DNA of 64,000 bases from Oncomelania hupensis (Eukaryota > Mollusca > Gastropoda > Littorinimorpha > Pomatiopsidae). Shown in pieces: positions 1 through 64,000 of this stretch. Position numbers and translations under genes: made by a program. The stretch covers positions 34,059,060-34,123,059 of the forward strand of contig CM072527.1 of the NCBI GenBank assembly GCA_036898135.1, written 5' to 3'. The notes below the pieces were generated by a model. The model was not told where the DNA came from. It saw only the letters and a program-made list of their open reading frames with translations, and ran no database searches. Position 1 is the stretch's first letter. The number at the start of each line of letters is the position of its first letter.

Positions 1-514
1 GATATGTTTAAATAGGTATTTATGATTTTGTGATTTTATGACTTGCTTTTTACTTTTATTCTTATTTGTTTTTTTGTGGTTTTGTTTTTGAAAGAGCATT
101 TTTTGGGGGGTGTATTTTGCTGATACGCAATGTGTTTTATGAATTCTCCATTGTGGGAAATAAAGATTAGTGGATTGGACTTGAAGTGACAGATACCCAA
201 AATATTTCGTCTGGATCTTTTTAATTGTAGTATTTTGTTTTGTTTGTTTGTTTGTTTGTTTTTCTTTATAATAATTGTTTAAAAGAGTTAGTGAGATGGG
301 AGAGTGGAGGGAATAAAGAGAAGTATGGAAATGGATTTGGTTAACATTAGAGCGAGAATCGTGACTTCTCGCGTACAGAACGTTTGAACAATATATATTC
401 TTCTTCGGACTGACCAAACAGGCCCAAGGCGTCTTTTCTACACCCACGTATAGTACAGTTTAATCCAATTAGTAGTATCATTGCTTTAAAGATCACCCCC
501 ACAAAAATAACCTT
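1..514. other. AT-rich sequence without recognisable gene
   Basis: T-rich upstream sequence with short homopolymers and a TTTG repeat near 240-260. I see no exon, RNA gene or repeat family here. Confidence 0.4.
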
Positions 515-1148
515 CAGGAGTGTGAAAATTATCGCATCATCAGCTTCATCAACCATCCCAGCACGGTCCACTAGAAAATAATACTCAACAGGTTGAAACC
601 CCAACAAATCATATCTGAAGAACAAGCAGGATTCAGGGCAGGGTGAAGTACCACTGAACAGATTTTCAACCTCAGAATAATCTGCGAGAAATACCTACAG
701 CACCAACAACATCTGTATCACGTGTTCGTAGATTTCAAGAAAGCGTTTGACCGAGTCTGCCCTGCAGCTCTGTGGGCAACCATGAGAGTGTACAACTACA
801 GCCCTAAAATTATTGAAGTCATCGAAAGCCTGTATGACAAGGCTACCAATGCAGTCCTCCATAACAGCGTTATTGGAATCTGGTTCAGATCAACAATCGG
901 TGTGCGTCAAGGTTGCCTACTCTCTCCAACACTCTTCAACATCTTGCTAGAGCGCATCATGTCAGATGCCCTTGCAGACACGAGGGCACAGTCAGCATAT
1001 GGGGTAGAGCAATCTCCAACCTTCGTTTTGCGGAAGCCAAGAGGGTTGCTGAGGACAGAGATAGATGGAGTACGCTGGTTAATCGATCATCTGTGGTGCC
1101 CCAACGACCTCCGAGTTACGGGATAGGATAGGATAGGATAGGATAGGA
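515..1148 (+). mobile_element. Non-LTR retrotransposon fragment (RT plus 3' end), (GGATA)n tail
   Basis: The + strand encodes RT blocks of a jockey/CR1-like LINE: EEQAGFRAG, VFVDFKKAFDRV and VRQGCLLSPTLFNI. At about 1037 the frame jumps from the start of the palm motif (NLRFA) to the C-terminal segment (RVAEDRDRWSTLV), so the YADD region and thumb are deleted. Stops near 575 and 643 show it is dead. It ends in five GGATA units (1121-1148), a tail shared with copies at 31992 and 53976. Possibly inserted as a 5'-truncated copy. Confidence 0.85.
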
Positions 1149-1340
1149 AAGATCATCCACCCCAACCCACCCCACCCCAGCCCTTAAAACGCCACCCCCT
1201 ATTCTCTCCACCTTTTCCATTTATCTGCGTTCCCTTCAACCTCGCCCTTTCACCCCCACCCCATCCACTTTCCTTCACACACACCCCCCTCTTTCTCTCC
1301 ACCCCGCCATTTTTTTTCCTCTCACGACTGTCCATAAAGT
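1149..1340. repeat. C-rich polypyrimidine low-complexity tract
   Basis: CCACCCCAACCCACCCC-type sequence on the + strand; coding on either strand is unlikely because of the composition. Confidence 0.6.
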
Positions 1341-63765
<62,425 letters not shown>

Positions 63766-64000
63766 GTACGTGCTGAAGATGATGTCGATAATGATGATGA
63801 TTTTGATGATGATGATGAAGATGATGATGATGACGGTGATGAAGAGGAGAATGATATGGTGACACTGATGATAATGGTGGTGATGTTGATGATAATAATG
63901 GCAATGATATTGTATGGTGCTACGATTACGCTTTTGCTGCTTCTGCTGATGATGACGATGAGGAGGAGGAGGAGGAGGAGGAGGATTATGTTGATAACGC
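63766..64000 (+). repeat. (GAT)n-rich low-complexity intron start
   Basis: GAT/GAC/GAG triplets to the end of the window; no further exon before the edge. Confidence 0.8.

Overview
This is a window of animal nuclear DNA. It has split genes with GT-AG introns, extracellular-domain exons, SINEs, LINEs, LTR retrotransposons and very abundant tri- and tetranucleotide microsatellites. The repeat and domain mix suits a marine invertebrate, most likely a mollusc. That assignment is inference; no species marker is visible.

One host gene runs along the + strand for at least 61 kb and leaves the window at the right. I can place 19 exons (about 796 codons) whose splice phases join without a stop. They encode a probable signal peptide (2692-2739), a BRICHOS-like domain (3774-5812), a Thr/Pro-rich linker (6188-6271), a MAM domain in three exons (28170-35835), six EGF-like domains (37249-41660), two LDL-receptor class A domains (49634-50834), three more EGF-like domains (51651-55683) and a third LDLa domain (63643-63765). 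From the linker onward nearly all exons are phase 1-1, the usual state of shuffled extracellular modules.

The introns are full of transposons. The largest is a nest between linker and MAM exons (6742-27188): a tRNA/5S-like SINE split by LTR element A, itself split by LTR element B (in its pol) and by an L1/Tx1-like LINE (in its 5' LTR). Target-site duplications (TSDs) support the SINE, element A and the LINE. A near-complete relative of A, element C, lies at 41721-48308 with LTRs that differ by one base. A third relative, D, lies at 58600-63405. A truncated relative of B, element E, lies at 29369-31932.

Elements A, C and D have Ty3/gypsy-type domains in the Ty1/copia order (protease, integrase, then reverse transcriptase and RNase H), as known for Gmr1-type elements. 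A and D share the same scrambled and deleted RT. B and E also have the copia-like order and share in-frame deletions of the integrase and RT cores. The A/C leader carries a tandem array of heat-shock-element-like modules just upstream of gag.

Smaller repeats include three tRNA- or 5S-derived SINE families, a LINE family ending in a (GGATA)n tail (three copies), a Tigger-like DNA transposon inside a SINE, a long-TIR element with a partial second copy, foldback elements and many microsatellites. The stretches between these mostly hold AT-rich intron sequence in which I see no genes.
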